A DNA stretch of 5,059 nt from an uncultured Kroppenstedtia sp. (GTDB lineage Bacteria > Bacillota > Bacilli > Thermoactinomycetales > DSM-45169): the NCBI GenBank assembly GCA_959600065.1, contig CAUGKZ010000166.1, positions 1 to 5,059 on the forward strand, given 5' to 3'. The notes beneath the pieces were generated by a model. It saw nothing but the letters and a program-made list of their open reading frames with translations. It ran no database searches and was not told the DNA's origin. Below are positions 1-5,059 of the stretch, piece by piece. A program made the position numbers and the translations under genes. Position 1 is the first letter of the stretch, and the number at the start of each line of letters is the position of its first letter.

Positions 1-260
1 TCATATGTAGGAAATTCCGGAGAGATGGCCGTAGCAAAAATGTGAACCCAAAATGATCCAGTCACCATCCCCCCCATTTCGCCACCGGACTTTGTCTTTG
101 TTATCCTACCATATCAATTCATAGGATAGAATCCGGCTTCAGTAGTATAATGAGGGCGAGTGGATATAACCATCGGAAAGGGTCTGATTTTTCCCTCTGT
201 TGATTTACAGGCATCGGGAAAGGTGGATCTGTCGTTTCACCAGCCTCTGTTACCGGCGGT
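1..260. other. Left-edge region with no supportable gene
   Basis: I see no gene here that I would defend. Two plus-strand frames are open at the left edge and stop at 43-45 and 54-56, so a plus-strand gene could end here. A minus-strand frame with ATG codons at 77 and 68 is open to the left edge, so a gene could instead start here and leave the window. None has enough visible sequence to be recognised, and the minus-strand starts lack a well-placed ribosome binding site; only a run of G directly abuts them. The rest holds an inverted repeat (85-136), a TATAAT at 146-151 without a matching -35, and a loose direct repeat, CATCGGAAAGG at 171-181 and CATCGGGAAAGG at 212-223. Confidence 0.5.
85..136. 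repeat. Nested inverted repeat
   Basis: TATCCTA (102-108) and TAGGATA (122-128) are perfect 7-base inverted arms around a 13-base centre. They are enclosed by a second pair, CCGGA (85-89) and TCCGG (132-136), with unequal spacers of 12 and 3 bases. Neither strand has a T-run after the arms, so this does not look like an intrinsic terminator. It could be an operator or an RNA hairpin. The arms are seen directly; any function is inference. Confidence 0.4.
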
Positions 261-269
261 TGCTATAAT
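261..269 (+). promoter_or_regulatory. Extended -10 promoter element, likely for the yitT-type gene
   Basis: The sequence TGCTATAAT matches the extended -10 consensus TGnTATAAT exactly. No good -35 hexamer lies 16-18 bases upstream; the nearest similar word, TTTCAC at 235-240, is 23 bases away. Extended -10 promoters can work without a strong -35. Transcription would start near 276 and read into the gene at 460, leaving a leader of about 180 nt. Confidence 0.5.
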
Positions 270-275
270 TGTATC

Positions 276-459
276 TCTACAGAAAAAAAGATTGCGGCAA
301 GGGTGACTCCGGTGTTAGCATAAATAGGATATTTACGACCTCGTCGCGCAACCCGCCTGGTTTCGATCCCGAGGGGAGATTTCGGCCCGGCGGACTCCTC
401 CGGGGTACGTGTCGGTTTAGCGGTCAGATCACCACTTGAACGAGAGGAGGCCATGCGCC
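276..459 (+). other. Long putative 5' leader of the yitT-type gene
   Basis: If the 261-269 promoter is real, this stretch is transcribed but untranslated. It contains a short AT hairpin, TAAATA-GGA-TATTTA (321-335), and a GC-rich part (350-415) with small possible stems such as CCCGG (386-390) with CCGGG (400-404). I compared it by eye with riboswitch classes I know and saw no conserved core. It ends with the AGGAGG ribosome binding site at 445-450. It may be a plain leader. Confidence 0.3.
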
Positions 460-1281
460 TTGTTCCGCCGCCTGATCGAGATTGTCACCATCACTGTGAT
501 GTCCGCCTTGATCGGTTTTGCCTTCAATATGTTTCTGTTGCCCCAGGAAATTCTGAGCGGAGGGGTGTCCGGGATCGCCATGATCTTGGGTTTACGCACC
601 CCTCTCAACACGGGAATCATCATTTTCCTGATCAATATCCCGATTCTCCTGCTGGGCTATTTCCGACTGGGTCAAAGGTTTATCGCCTACAGTCTGTTAT
701 CGGTGGGAGTCACCTCCATCAGCATGCAGTGGATTCCGGTGAGAGGAATCGCCGACGACCCCATTCTCTGCTCCGTTTTCGGAGGTGTCGTCGTAGGTGT
801 AGCTACGGGTCTGATCTTTCGTTCCGGTGCCTCTACAGGCGGGTTCGACATTATCGGGATGGTGATAAACCAGAAAAAAGAATTCCCTCTCGGCGAACTG
901 ATCTTCGGCATGAATGCCGTCGTCGTCTTTATCTCCGGCTTTATTTTCGATTGGGAACGGGCTCTGTACACGATGATTTCCATCTTTGCCTCCGGTAAGT
1001 TGATCGACGCCGTCCACACCCGACATGTCAAACTGACCTTGATGATCATCAGCAGCAAGGGAGATGCCATCAAGAAAAAGCTGTTGGCCAACTTTGTCCG
1101 GGGGGTGACGGTGATCGATGCAGAAGGGGCTTATACATTGGAAAAACGGAAGGTCCTTTTCACTGTGATCACCCGCTATGAGCTAGAGGATGTGAAGCGA
1201 GTCATCCGGGGAACCGACCCCCAAGCCTTTGTCAATATCACCCAGACGATGGATGTGATGGGTTATTTCCGTCGCACATGA
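460..1281 (+). CDS. YitT family membrane protein (YitT membrane domain plus DUF2179)
   Basis: This is a multi-pass membrane protein of the YitT family, 273 residues from the start chosen here; the family has no firmly assigned biochemical role. Hydrophobic segments lie near residues 7-29, 49-68, 72-91, 104-122, 145-163 and 168-184. Family marks are GGVSGIA (34-40), RSGASTGGFDIIG (121-133) and ISIFASGKLID (173-183). Residues about 218-272 form a soluble C-terminal domain of the DUF2179 type, expected in the cytoplasm. The length is normal for the family. I start at TTG 460 because AGGAGG (445-450) sits 9 bases before it; an in-frame TTG at 436 adds eight residues but has no ribosome binding site. 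The gene stands alone on the plus strand, with a candidate extended -10 upstream and a terminator directly after. The family call is secure; function and substrate are unknown. Confidence 0.93.
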   Translation: MFRRLIEIVTITVMSALIGFAFNMFLLPQEILSGGVSGIAMILGLRTPLNTGIIIFLINIPILLLGYFRLGQRFIAYSLLSVGVTSISMQWIPVRGIADDPILCSVFGGVVVGVATGLIFRSGASTGGFDIIGMVINQKKEFPLGELIFGMNAVVVFISGFIFDWERALYTMISIFASGKLIDAVHTRHVKLTLMIISSKGDAIKKKLLANFVRGVTVIDAEGAYTLEKRKVLFTVITRYELEDVKRVIRGTDPQAFVNITQTMDVMGYFRRT

Positions 1282-1292
1282 TCCATCACGAC

Positions 1293-1325
1293 AACAGCCC
1301 GCTGAATCTGTTCAGCGGGCTGTTT
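1293..1325 (+). terminator. Intrinsic terminator after the yitT-type gene
   Basis: Perfect 14-bp inverted arms, AACAGCCCGCTGAA (1293-1306) and its complement (1311-1324), flank a TCTG loop. The hairpin begins 11 bases after the stop codon. The following T-run is short (TTT, then C), so termination may rest mostly on the strong GC stem. The minus-strand side has no T-run, so it is less likely to stop the converging gene. Confidence 0.8.
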
Positions 1326-1382
1326 CAATATCAGGAAATAAACGGATTGGCACCGGCCTCCTCTGTCCCCAGGGAGAAGAAC

Positions 1383-1646
1383 CTAAACCACTTGGGCTGA
1401 CTGGGTAACTCTCTTTTGCTTCCAAGCGGGCAGGCGAACCGGCACGACTTCATCGGCATAGATCAGACCCATCCCGTCCGTCACATAGACCCGTTGGTTG
1501 TTGTACTGATAGCTTTCCAGGATCTTCAGCTGGCTCACCTTGCCAAATGCCCCGATTAGAGAAAGCTCATCACCTGGTTGGAGTTGATCCAGAACTTCCC
1601 CGGATTTCGTACCACCGAATACGTATTTTCCTCTGTATTTTTTCAT
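1383..1646 (-). CDS. Small conserved-looking protein of unknown function (87 aa)
   Basis: I do not recognise this protein. It has 87 residues, no signal peptide, no membrane segment and no cysteine. The start is basic (MKKYRGK), followed by a middle that reads like a small beta-rich fold: PGDELSLIGAFGKV (24-37), a probable strand-turn-strand around YQYNNQRVYVTD (46-57), and GLIYADEVVPV (60-70). The tail (71-87) is polar, basic and probably flexible. I take it as a real gene because GGAGG (minus strand of 1659-1663) lies 12 bases before the ATG, and because it fills the gap between dcd and the converging yitT-type gene. The dcd terminator upstream suggests its own promoter, though I cannot pick a clear -35/-10 pair in the AT-rich stretch 1664-1799. 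No clear terminator follows it. An SH3-like beta barrel is a guess from the pattern only. Confidence 0.72.
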   Translation of the reverse strand: MKKYRGKYVFGGTKSGEVLDQLQPGDELSLIGAFGKVSQLKILESYQYNNQRVYVTDGMGLIYADEVVPVRLPAWKQKRVTQSAQVV

Positions 1647-1799
1647 GTTGGATGAAAACCTCCATTTGAAATAAATATTTCGAAAATTAACCCCAAAAAT
1701 GTGGTGATATTTTCATCTGTTTTTATTTTAATATACATTCTCCCCTTTGCCCCGCCTTTTATTTGAATATTTATTGAACGATTGCAATATAGACACACC
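1647..1799. other. AT-rich intergenic region upstream of the 87-aa gene
   Basis: This gap is far richer in A and T than the genes around it, especially 1664-1740 and 1759-1790. It must contain the promoter of the 87-residue gene if that gene is not read through from dcd. A weak minus-strand candidate is TTGCAA (1782-1787) with AAATAA (1759-1764) at 17-base spacing. It also holds the palindromes ATTGCAAT (1781-1788) and TTTCGAAA (1678-1685), and a purine-rich minus-strand tract over 1741-1758. None of these is strong enough to call as a site. Confidence 0.4.
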
Positions 1800-1841
1800 A
1801 AAAACGGAAGCTGATTTTCCGCACTGTATCAGCTTCCGTTT
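1800..1841 (-). terminator. Intrinsic terminator after dcd
   Basis: Arms AAACGGAAGCTGA (1802-1814) and TCAGCTTCCGTTT (1829-1841) pair perfectly over 13 bases around a 14-base loop. Read on the minus strand, the stem runs into TTTTT (complement of 1800-1804), giving a standard intrinsic terminator 15 bases beyond the dcd stop. The plus-strand side continues with TTTAATTC, a weaker tract. Confidence 0.85.
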
Positions 1842-1856
1842 AATTCTTTTCCAGCT

Positions 1857-2414
1857 TCAGATCCGCGGCAGGGTGATGCCACTCTGATTTTGATATTTTC
1901 CCTGTTTCGCCTTGTAGGAGACTTCACAGGTTTCATCACTTTCGAAGAACAGCACCTGGCACAACCCCTCATTGGCATAGATTTTGGCCGGTAGCGGGGT
2001 AGTATTGGAAATCTCCAGGGTGACATGCCCTTCCCAGCCCGGCTCAAAGGGGGTCACATTGGTAATGATCCCACAGCGCGCATAGGTGGATTTGCCCACG
2101 CAAACCGCCAGCACATTCTCCGGAATGCGGAAATATTCGACAGAGGTAGCCAAAGCGAAGGAGTTGGGTGGAATGATACAGACATCCCCTTTATAGTCCA
2201 CAAAGGAATCGGCACTGATCTCCTTTGGGTCGATCACAGGCATCAGGGCATTGTGAAAAATCTTGAATTCATCTCCCACGCGCAGGTCATAACCGTAACT
2301 GGACAAGCCGAAGCTGATCGCTTCCCCTTTTCCCACATTCCTATCGATAAAGGGCTCGATCATCTCCGCCTCGGTTGCCATTTTGCGAATCCATTTATCG
2401 GATTTAATCGTCAT
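1857..2414 (-). CDS. dcd: dCTP deaminase
   Basis: This enzyme hydrolyses dCTP to dUTP and ammonia in the cytoplasm; dUTPase then gives dUMP for thymidylate synthesis. The protein has 185 residues, full length for the shorter form of the family. Visible marks are [18 protein letters not shown] (36-53), [10 protein letters not shown] (107-116) and [14 protein letters not shown] (124-137). By alignment from memory with the E. coli enzyme, S109, R113 and E134 correspond to catalytic S111, R115 and E138. The ATG at 2414 is preceded by GGGAG (minus strand of 2426-2430), 11 bases away. The gene is bracketed by terminators and is probably a single-gene unit. B. subtilis lacks dcd and makes dUMP by other routes; this version (185 aa, start [12 protein letters not shown], end GITLPRI) resembles proteobacterial forms I recall, so its origin is of interest. 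I cannot tell from sequence alone whether it also has dUTPase activity. Confidence 0.96.
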   Translation of the reverse strand: MTIKSDKWIRKMATEAEMIEPFIDRNVGKGEAISFGLSSYGYDLRVGDEFKIFHNALMPVIDPKEISADSFVDYKGDVCIIPPNSFALATSVEYFRIPENVLAVCVGKSTYARCGIITNVTPFEPGWEGHVTLEISNTTPLPAKIYANEGLCQVLFFESDETCEVSYKAKQGKYQNQSGITLPRI

Positions 2415-2452
2415 GAGTACGGATGCTCCCTTTCCTATTCTGATTCCCCTCT

Positions 2453-2481
2453 ATTTTACATGATTTTGGAACAGACCAAAA
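2453..2481 (-). promoter_or_regulatory. Possible dcd promoter
   Basis: On the minus strand, TAAAAT (2453-2458) preceded by TG one base upstream resembles an extended -10. TTTTGG (2476-2481) lies 17 bases before it as a weak -35, overlapping the T-run of the metC terminator. The start point would fall about 30 bases before the dcd ATG. Position and -10 are good; the -35 is poor. Confidence 0.4.
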
Positions 2482-2509
2482 CCGCCCGGATCCGATTTGG
2501 ATGGGCGGT
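2475..2509 (-). terminator. Intrinsic terminator of the metI-metC operon
   Basis: Arms ACCGCCC (2481-2487) and GGGCGGT (2503-2509) pair over 7 bases. Inside them ATCC (2490-2493) pairs with GGAT (2499-2502) across a two-base bulge, with GATTT as loop. On the minus strand the stem runs into TTTT (complement of 2478-2481) and then GGTC. It lies about 65 bases past the metC stop. A second, weaker hairpin, GGGATA (2522-2527) with TATCCC (2538-2543), precedes it in the transcript. Confidence 0.7.
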
Positions 2510-2574
2510 AATTTCAGGGCAGGGATACGGCCTCTCTTATCCCGCTTTATCAACGGCCTGGATGTCAGGAAGAG

Positions 2575-3756
2575 TTACTGAATGGAAGCTCGCCATTCCA
2601 TCCCCACGGAAGCAATCCGCCCTCCGCGAATGGCTTGATCCAGGTCCTCCAGCAGATCGCTGGGGTCTTCCAGCCCCACAGATAAGCGAAGCAGACCATC
2701 GGTAACTCCTCGCTTCAACCTTTCTTCTCGTGATATGGCGGCATGGGACATCTGAGCCGGCCAAGAGAGAATGCTTTCCACCGCTCCCAGACTGACCGCG
2801 ACCAACGGCAACTGAACACGTGATAAAACCCTTCGCACCAATCCTTCGCTCCCCAAGTCGAAGGACAGGACTGCTCCATGGCCGTCAGCCTGCGCCGCCT
2901 GCAAGCAATGTCCCGGATGATTTTCCAACCCGGTGTAATAAACGCGGCGTATCTCTGGAATCCTCTCCAGCTCCCGGGCGATCCGGTCCGCAGCGGTTTG
3001 TGCCGCCATCATCCGCGCAGTCAGTGTTTTCAGTCCGCGCAGGGTGAGCCAGGAATCCTGCACTCCCAGGATCGAACCCAGGGTATTTTGCAGAAATGCG
3101 ATATGTTCAGCCACTTCTTTCTCTTTTACCACCACCGCCCCTGCAACCACATCACTGTGTCCAGAGATAAACTTCGTGGCACTGTGGATGACCAGATCCG
3201 CCCCCCATTCCAGCGGACGCTGGAGGCAAGGCGTCAGAAAGGTGTTATCCACCAGGGTCAGTAACCCATGGGCCTTGGCCAAGCGAGTGACTCTGCCGAG
3301 ATCAGTCACTTTGAGGGTGGGGTTGGAAGGGGTTTCGATGTAGATTCCCCGAGTATCGGGCCGGATCGCCGCCTCCACCTGATCCAGATCGGTGGTATCC
3401 ACAAAATCCGCCCGGATGCCCAGCCGGGGGAGCACCTCGGTCAGTAAGCGATAGGTTCCCCCATACAAGTCTTGGGAGACGATCAAGCGGTCCCCTTTGG
3501 AAAACAGAAGAAGAGCCGTGGAGATGGCAGCCATTCCCGAGGCGAAGGCAAACCCTTGACACCCTCCCTCCAATTCCGCCAAGGTCTTTTCCAAGGCATA
3601 ACGGGTGGGATTTCCGGAGCGTCCGTAATCATAAGGACCCGGATGATCTAAATCGGATTGATGGAATGTGGACGCTTGATATAGAGGAATGCTGGCCGCC
3701 CCGGTGCTGGGGTCGACTTCATTTCCATTGTGCAGAAGCCGGGTTGCAAATTTCAT
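2575..3756 (-). CDS. metC: Cystathionine beta-lyase (MetC type, PLP-dependent)
   Basis: This cytoplasmic enzyme splits cystathionine into homocysteine, pyruvate and ammonia, the second step of transsulfuration toward methionine. It is a complete 393-residue member of the Cys/Met-metabolism PLP enzyme family. Marks are YDYGRSGNPTR (42-52, with Y44 and R46 expected to contact PLP from the neighbouring subunit), FASGMAA (71-77), ETPSNP (141-146), VDNTF (169-173, D170 pairing with the pyridine nitrogen), HSATKF (191-196, K195 the PLP lysine) and RLSVG (357-361, R357 for the substrate carboxylate). The stretch GAVESILSWPAQMSHAA (324-340) and the N-terminus match B. subtilis MetC as I recall it. 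AGGAGG (minus strand of 3765-3770) sits 8 bases before the ATG. It follows metI by 24 bases and ends the operon. Family is certain. Lyase rather than gamma-synthase rests on similarity and gene order; some homologues also act on cysteine. Confidence 0.9.
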   Translation of the reverse strand: MKFATRLLHNGNEVDPSTGAASIPLYQASTFHQSDLDHPGPYDYGRSGNPTRYALEKTLAELEGGCQGFAFASGMAAISTALLLFSKGDRLIVSQDLYGGTYRLLTEVLPRLGIRADFVDTTDLDQVEAAIRPDTRGIYIETPSNPTLKVTDLGRVTRLAKAHGLLTLVDNTFLTPCLQRPLEWGADLVIHSATKFISGHSDVVAGAVVVKEKEVAEHIAFLQNTLGSILGVQDSWLTLRGLKTLTARMMAAQTAADRIARELERIPEIRRVYYTGLENHPGHCLQAAQADGHGAVLSFDLGSEGLVRRVLSRVQLPLVAVSLGAVESILSWPAQMSHAAISREERLKRGVTDGLLRLSVGLEDPSDLLEDLDQAIRGGRIASVGMEWRASIQ

Positions 3757-3780
3757 CCCACTCTCCTCCTCTCATTCCGT

Positions 3781-4929
3781 TCATACTACCGCTCGGGCGT
3801 AATTTAAAGCATGGGACAGATCTCCGATGAGATCTTCCAAATGTTCGATTCCGACAGACATCCTCAACAGACGATCGCAAACCCCTGTCCGTTTCCGCAT
3901 CTCCTCCGGCAAGTCGGCGTGGGTCTGAGTAATGGGATAGGTGATCAGACTTTCCACTCCGCCGAGACTCTCGGCATAGGCGACCAACTCCAGATGGGAC
4001 AGGAATGGGGACACCATTTCCTGTTGTTGCACGCGGAAGGAGAGCATCCCCCCATACCCTGTGGCCTGCTTTTCCTGCACCTGCCGCTCCTGAGGCGAGA
4101 AGGCCGGATAATAGACCCGGTCCACGGCAGGATGGGTAGACAGATACTGGGCAACGGCCAACGCATTTTCCTGATGTTTTTCCATCCGCAGCGCCAAGGT
4201 TTTCATTCCCCGCATCAACAGCCACGCTTCCTGTGGACCGAGCACCGCTCCTAGGGTATTCATCAGCTCATACACACGCCCCGACAACTCAGGGCTGGCG
4301 GTAACAATCAGTCCCGCCAACACATCGTTATGACCCCCGAGATATTTGGTGGCACTGTGGACCACTACATCCGCACCCTTCAACAGCGGTTGTTGACCAT
4401 ATGGGGTCATAAAGGTGTTATCCACAATGGAGAGCCAACCTTGGTCTTGTGCCATTTGGCAGAGAGCCGCTAAATCCGTCACTCTCATCAAGGGGTTAGT
4501 CGGCGTCTCGATGAAGATACCCCGGGTTTGCGGGGTCACCGCCGCTTCCACCGCCTGTAAGTCCCTCAGATCCACATAGCTGAAGGAGAGGCCCAGATGC
4601 CTCCACACCCGCTCAAGCAAGCGATAAGTCCCTCCGTATAAATCGAGGGAGACAATCAGGTGATCCCCCGGAGAAAACAACCCCATCACCGTCTGAACCG
4701 CCGCCATCCCCGAACTGCAGGCGAAGCCCGCATCTCCTCCCTCCAGTTCGGCAATCGCCTCTTCCAGCACCGACCGGGTGGGATTGGTGGTTCGAGTATA
4801 ATCAAATCCAGTACTTCGCCCCGGTCCGGGATGTCGATAGGCTGTGGAGTGGTACACCGGAAAGCTGATCGCTCCCGTCTCCCGCTCCTGCTGGTTTCCA
4901 ATCTGTGCGAGAATGGTCTCCTTGTGCAT
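3781..4929 (-). CDS. metI: Cystathionine gamma-synthase / O-acetylhomoserine thiolyase (MetI type, PLP-dependent)
   Basis: This cytoplasmic enzyme joins an acylated homoserine with cysteine to form cystathionine; the B. subtilis MetI it resembles can also use sulfide to make homocysteine directly. The protein has 382 residues and is complete. Marks are FDYTRTTNPTR (42-52, Y44 and R46), CSSGMAA (71-77), ETPTNP (141-146), VDNTFMTP (169-176, D170), HSATKYLGGHND (191-202, PLP lysine K195) and RMSVGIEH (356-363, R356). AQIGN near the start, STAYRH (28-33) and GGVESLITYPITQTH (323-337) are the features I associate with MetI rather than MetC. AAGGGAGG (minus strand of 4937-4944) lies 7 bases before the ATG, a strong site. 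It sits between the partial upstream gene (47-base gap) and metC (24-base gap), so probably all three share one transcript. No promoter or riboswitch fits in the 47-base gap. Family is certain and the MetI call is likely. Confidence 0.9.
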   Translation of the reverse strand: MHKETILAQIGNQQERETGAISFPVYHSTAYRHPGPGRSTGFDYTRTTNPTRSVLEEAIAELEGGDAGFACSSGMAAVQTVMGLFSPGDHLIVSLDLYGGTYRLLERVWRHLGLSFSYVDLRDLQAVEAAVTPQTRGIFIETPTNPLMRVTDLAALCQMAQDQGWLSIVDNTFMTPYGQQPLLKGADVVVHSATKYLGGHNDVLAGLIVTASPELSGRVYELMNTLGAVLGPQEAWLLMRGMKTLALRMEKHQENALAVAQYLSTHPAVDRVYYPAFSPQERQVQEKQATGYGGMLSFRVQQQEMVSPFLSHLELVAYAESLGGVESLITYPITQTHADLPEEMRKRTGVCDRLLRMSVGIEHLEDLIGDLSHALNYARAVV

Positions 4930-4976
4930 CCTTGATCCTCCCTTGCCACTACCGTTACAGATGAGAAGGAGTCTCC

Positions 4977-5059
4977 TTACACCTGTACAGGCTGCTGACT
5001 CTTTTTCAGGGCCTGCTCCAGATCGGCGCGCAACTCCTGAGGGTTACGTGCCTTGCCCG
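4977..5059 (-). CDS. C-terminal end of an unidentified upstream gene (partial)
   Basis: A minus-strand frame is open from the right edge for 26 codons and stops with TAA at 4977-4979. The visible tail reads NPQELRADLEQALKKSQQP (from the fifth visible residue), then VQV, which suggests a final amphipathic helix rich in charged residues. The NPxELxxxLEQAL pattern is loosely like the end of some thiamine-diphosphate enzymes, but that is too little to name it. Same strand and 47-base spacing to metI suggest one operon, so it may serve methionine or sulfur metabolism. Confidence 0.6.
   Translation of the reverse strand, partial: GKARNPQELRADLEQALKKSQQPVQV

Noticed and set aside
146..151. TATAAT as a promoter -10
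   Set aside because: No -35 hexamer fits 16-18 bases upstream, there is no TGn extension, and no supportable gene follows closely.
160..306. Plus-strand GTG-started frame of 48 codons
   Set aside because: No usable ribosome binding site precedes the GTG, the frame runs across the probable promoter at 261-269, and the translation is not recognisable.
350..380. tRNA T-arm-like word GGTTTCGATCCC
   Set aside because: The flanking bases do not form the 5-bp T stem, and no anticodon arm, D arm or acceptor stem can be found around it.
263..454. Minus-strand open frame of 63 codons before the yitT-type gene
   Set aside because: It has no well-placed ribosome binding site, overlaps the likely promoter and leader of the opposite gene, and its translation resembles no protein I know.
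453..998. Plus-strand open frame of 181 codons starting at ATG 453
   Set aside because: It lies inside the yitT-type gene in another frame. Its translation is rich in Arg, His and Asp as expected for a shadow frame, and the ATG is only 2 bases from the ribosome binding site.
2025..2705. Plus-strand open frame of 226 codons
   Set aside because: It runs antisense through dcd, the metC terminator and the end of metC, all of which are clearly coded or structured on the minus strand.

Overview
The window looks like chromosomal DNA from a Gram-positive, Bacillus-related bacterium of moderate to high GC. Evidence for this is the strong AGGAGG-type ribosome binding sites, a TTG start, intrinsic terminators, a YitT-family membrane protein and a metI-metC pair arranged as in Bacillus. 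The mix of Bacillus-type methionine genes with a dCTP deaminase of a form I associate with proteobacteria would suit a family such as Thermoactinomycetaceae. That placement is inference from recalled family patterns, not a database match.

Layout, left to right. Positions 1-260 hold no gene I can defend, only an inverted repeat and weak signals. A consensus extended -10 at 261-269 probably starts a leader of about 180 nt that runs into a yitT-type gene on the plus strand (460-1281), closed by a 14-bp terminator hairpin (1293-1325). Everything to the right is on the minus strand, so yitT converges on an unrecognised 87-residue gene (1383-1646). Behind that are an AT-rich gap, a terminator (1800-1841), dcd (1857-2414), another terminator (2475-2509), then metC (2575-3756) and metI (3781-4929). 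The window ends in the last 26 codons of a further minus-strand gene (4977 to beyond 5059).

Three functional units are visible. The partial gene, metI and metC are closely spaced (47 nt and 24 nt gaps) and probably form one operon. MetI (cystathionine gamma-synthase) and MetC (cystathionine beta-lyase) together convert an acylated homoserine plus cysteine into homocysteine, the precursor of methionine. The dcd gene supplies dUTP for thymidylate synthesis by deaminating dCTP and appears to be its own unit between two terminators. The yitT gene encodes a multi-pass membrane protein of unknown role.

Most of this is housekeeping DNA. I see no CRISPR array, insertion sequence, tRNA, rRNA or new defence-type system. 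The parts worth a second look are the 87-residue gene with its AT-rich upstream region, the long yitT leader, and the source of the dcd gene.
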